In this document: one piece after another, positions 61,339 to 64,000 of the stretch
How the letters are laid out: every line of letters starts with the position of its first letter
Position numbering within the stretch: position 1 is the first letter of the stretch
Source: Strongyloides papillosus
Lineage: Eukaryota; Nematoda; Chromadorea; Rhabditida; Strongyloididae
Direction of reading: 5' to 3'
NCBI GenBank assembly: GCA_005656395.1
Contig: SRSI01000077.1
Coordinates: 558,001 to 622,000 of the forward strand
DNA: 64,000 nt
Translations under genes and position numbers: made by a program
The notes under the pieces: model-generated
The model's input: only the letters and a program-made list of their open reading frames with translations
Database searches by the model: none
Told to the model about the DNA's origin: nothing

Positions 61339-63483
61339 TTATTCCCAATTTACATCTTCAATTGACATATATGTCATCCAGTATACAATGTTAAAGATTA
61401 AAAAAATCTAAAAAAAATTTAGTTATTTGATTAAAAAGAAAGTAAAATTACTAATGGAAAAGTTATTCTTGAGTATTTGTCAATGTTTGAAGGATTCAAC
61501 TCCACAAAGCTACATTTTCCATTGCTCTCATTTAATAACATATTTGAGCACATCAAATTTCCATCATTTATCATTTGAGTTTGGCTACCATTGTGAAAAA
61601 TTGTTTTATTGAAGTTGAATTGTGGCGAATTATCAACAAGAGTATTTTCTTCATCTTCGGTCCTCTAAAAGTATAGTATGAATTTAATAAACATTTTTAT
61701 AATTTAATAATATTATTACCTGATAACTAAAAGAATGTCCCATATTACTTGATAGATTATTTCCAGAAATATTATGAAAATCATTATTATTACAATTAAT
61801 TTTTTCATATCCACAATTACCCATTGCACCAGCAGTTATTTTTCTTTGATTTTCATAATTTATTAGAGCACATTTAGTTTCCTTTCTTTTCAAAATAATT
61901 TTTTTTCGTTTAGTCATGTACCCTACGGCTGCATATTCAAGAAGTGAAGCAAAAACCATTAAAAATGAGAAACCTAAGAAAATGTCAATAGATTTTACAT
62001 AAGATACTTTCGGTAGTGTTGACTAAAATAGTTGTATAAAAATGAATTAGAAAATTTTAAAAATAAAACAAAATACATACATTTGTTGTTGTCATTAATG
62101 TTGTCATTGTTAAAACTGTTAATACACCAAGTGATATTCTTGCAGGAGTAGATTCTCTTCTAATCCAAAAAGATACCCAACTTATAATAACAATTAATAT
62201 CGATGGTAGATATATCTATATATTAAATAATATATATAAATTTAATATTTTTTACCTGAATTATATAATATCCAATATTTCTTTTAAATAAAAATTGACA
62301 GAATAATCTTGAATAACTTCCTGAAGTTAAATTTTCAATCTTACTTCCTAATCTAACATCTTGTAGTATAAATTGTGGTAACTCAAATTCCGATCTTGTA
62401 ATTGATTCTTTTCCATTACTAAATATGTAGTATATATCAAGAATACTATATCCATAACTTTCGATTTCCAATGAACATAGCTGACTATCCATTGGAAATA
62501 GTTTAAGCTAAAATGGAAAAAAATAAAGAACAGATATTCTATTAAATAATATTTGAACTTTTTTCTTTTCAATCATTTAAAAACTATCCTATGGGAATAA
62601 GATTATTATAAAGTGAGTAGAGTTATCTAAAAACATTTTTTTAAAATAGATAAAGGAAGGAAGTATTATTTGAATAAAATGGTTGTTGGACATGGTGCAA
62701 AGAGGGCTAACTTATGTAATTTTTTATCACTATGATTGTAAGTGATGATATATAAAATATGCCATGACATAATAAAATCAGTATCAATAACGAATGTTTA
62801 AGTTATTGTCTATCTGTGGTTTAATTTTTATATATGAAAGTGTACGATTATTTATCAATACTTTACAAATAACATAAAAATTTTATATATGTGAAAAAAT
62901 TAGATTAAATTTATATGAATTAAAACTTACTTTCATTGGACATGTTGCTGTTACTGTAAGTCTTTGTGATGTAAACACTCTTCCATCAGGATCTATTCTT
63001 AAAAATGAATTATGCGTCGTTGCCATATGAAAAGATGATTTTTTGGTATTTGGAAAAAATGTATCTGGTTTCCAAAGCTTTTCTAAATAATCAACACCTA
63101 CTGTTAGTGATTTAATATTATTGAAAGATTTTCCTAATTCTCCAAAAGCCAAACGATTATCTTTGTATGTTTGTCGTAAATAAAAATCTAAAGTGAAATC
63201 CTACAAATATAAGAATGATATCACTTTTAAAGAAAATATCAGAGAAATAATTTACCATATCAACCTCTGAGACGGCAGAAATAGAACTTATATGAAGAGT
63301 AATACCAACTTCAACAGCTTCCTCTCCGTACAAAGGACGTAATCTTTTATCATATCTTGTTGAATTAGTTAAATGATCAAGTATTTTAGATATAATAGCG
63401 GGATTAAACTTAGATTTCTTTTTTCCATGGCAATTAATAAATAAGCAAAAAAATAATAAGACAGTTGAAAAAATTTTCTTCAT
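61339..63483 (-). CDS. Cys-loop ligand-gated anion channel subunit (GABA-A receptor-like)
   Basis: A pentameric ligand-gated channel subunit of 489 residues, complete. Exons 63256-63483, 62931-63200, 62256-62507, 62081-62215, 61720-62022, 61452-61664 and 61339-61407; all six introns are phase 0. A signal peptide covers about 1-20. The ligand-binding domain has the Cys-loop (C163 and C177 with 13 residues between). TM1 begins [15 protein letters not shown]2 is preceded by PAR (274-276) and reads [13 protein letters not shown], which predicts anion selectivity. TM3 reads [24 protein letters not shown], closest to GABA-A subunits. A loop of about 130 residues with many Asn separates TM3 from TM4; TM4 ([10 protein letters not shown] then [10 protein letters not shown]) is split by the last intron. 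The ligand is inferred only from family resemblance. Confidence 0.93.
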
Positions 63484-64000
63484 AATTTAGTAATTATGGA
63501 ACATAGTAAATCTCAGATATGATAACTACTTTATACTTAAAAAATATAAAATATAAAAATGTCAAAGTCAATAACAGAAAACATTATTAGTTATTAAAAA
63601 TGGAAATAAGTTTAAAAAAAAATGAAAAATTATTTTTAGCTTGTTTTTATCACTTTTAAAATGTGATATATATTTTAAGTGTTACATATTTTTGACTTTA
63701 TTTTTACCCATATAAATAACTCCTGTGGTTGAGAAAAATAAGAAAAATTAAATAGACAAACTTTTTTTTATAAGAATATATTTACTATATTTTTGAAATA
63801 TATATAGTATAAAAAAGTTATGAAAAAGGAACAAATTTTAAACACTTTTCCCACTTATTTCAAAAACGAAGGCATATATTTTTATACAGTGAAATGAGAT
63901 GAATTATCTATTAAATGTATCTATTTTAAAATAAAAATATCACTAAATTTATAAAAATTTATATTTTTTAAATACATTACTTTTCTTGTACATACATGCA
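63484..64000. other. 5' flank of the ligand-gated channel gene
   Basis: About 0.5 kb of AT-rich sequence presumed to hold the channel promoter. No defined site is recognised. Confidence 0.5.

Noticed and set aside
62660..62720. GC-richer patch in the long channel intron, suspected extra exon
   Set aside because: The flanking exons already give a perfect Cys-loop with 13 residues between the cysteines, so an extra exon would break the domain.

Overview
The window is nuclear DNA from an animal, almost certainly a clade IV nematode of the Strongyloides type. Base composition is extremely AT-rich, most introns are only 37-60 nt, many start codons sit just behind a TTTTCAG- or TTTTTAG-like acceptor (suggesting spliced-leader trans-splicing), and the proteins include nematode-typical innexins and a two-domain ShKT secreted protein. 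The species call is an inference from these traits. No prokaryotic features, CRISPR array or intact transposon was seen.

Layout, left to right: a multi-exon Dbl-family RhoGEF (+, 2.7-8.8 kb), with a phase-compatible alternative first exon inside its largest intron; an innexin (-, 9.3-10.9); a CIB/calm-1 calcium sensor (+, 13.3-14.0) convergent with a mitochondrial stomatin-like 2 gene (-, 14.1-15.15), which shares a 179-bp divergent promoter with a Tat-SF1/HTATSF1 splicing factor (+, 15.3-16.6); an unrecognised small multi-pass membrane protein (+, 17.8-18.3); a decayed coding remnant (-, about 18.85-19.56); a short divergent R-SNARE (+, 20.3-20.7) convergent with an ACSL3/4-type acyl-CoA synthetase (-, 20.8-23.1); a long gene-poor stretch with an orphan exon-like fragment of a Cys-loop receptor; a ShKT protein (+, 27.4); and an initiator tRNA-Met (-, 29.4).

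From 30.3 to 41.8 kb runs the neurobeachin/SEL-2 gene (-). Its 3.4-kb intron contains a complete mab-21 gene on the opposite strand. This matches the vertebrate arrangement, where MAB21L1 lies in NBEA and MAB21L2 in LRBA, and is the most striking feature of the window.

The right part holds, on the minus strand, Elongator subunit 2, ribosomal protein eS28, a type I diacylglycerol kinase and a small single-pass membrane protein. Two tandem innexins (+, 56.5-60.6) follow, and a complete seven-exon anion-selective ligand-gated channel (-, 61.3-63.5) ends the window.

Most genes are unrelated housekeeping or neuronal/signalling genes. Shared themes are electrical and synaptic signalling (three innexins, a PAR-motif channel, an R-SNARE, a diacylglycerol kinase, neurobeachin) and short nematode introns. 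Exon boundaries were read by eye and checked for GT-AG ends and matching phase; none was confirmed with transcripts.
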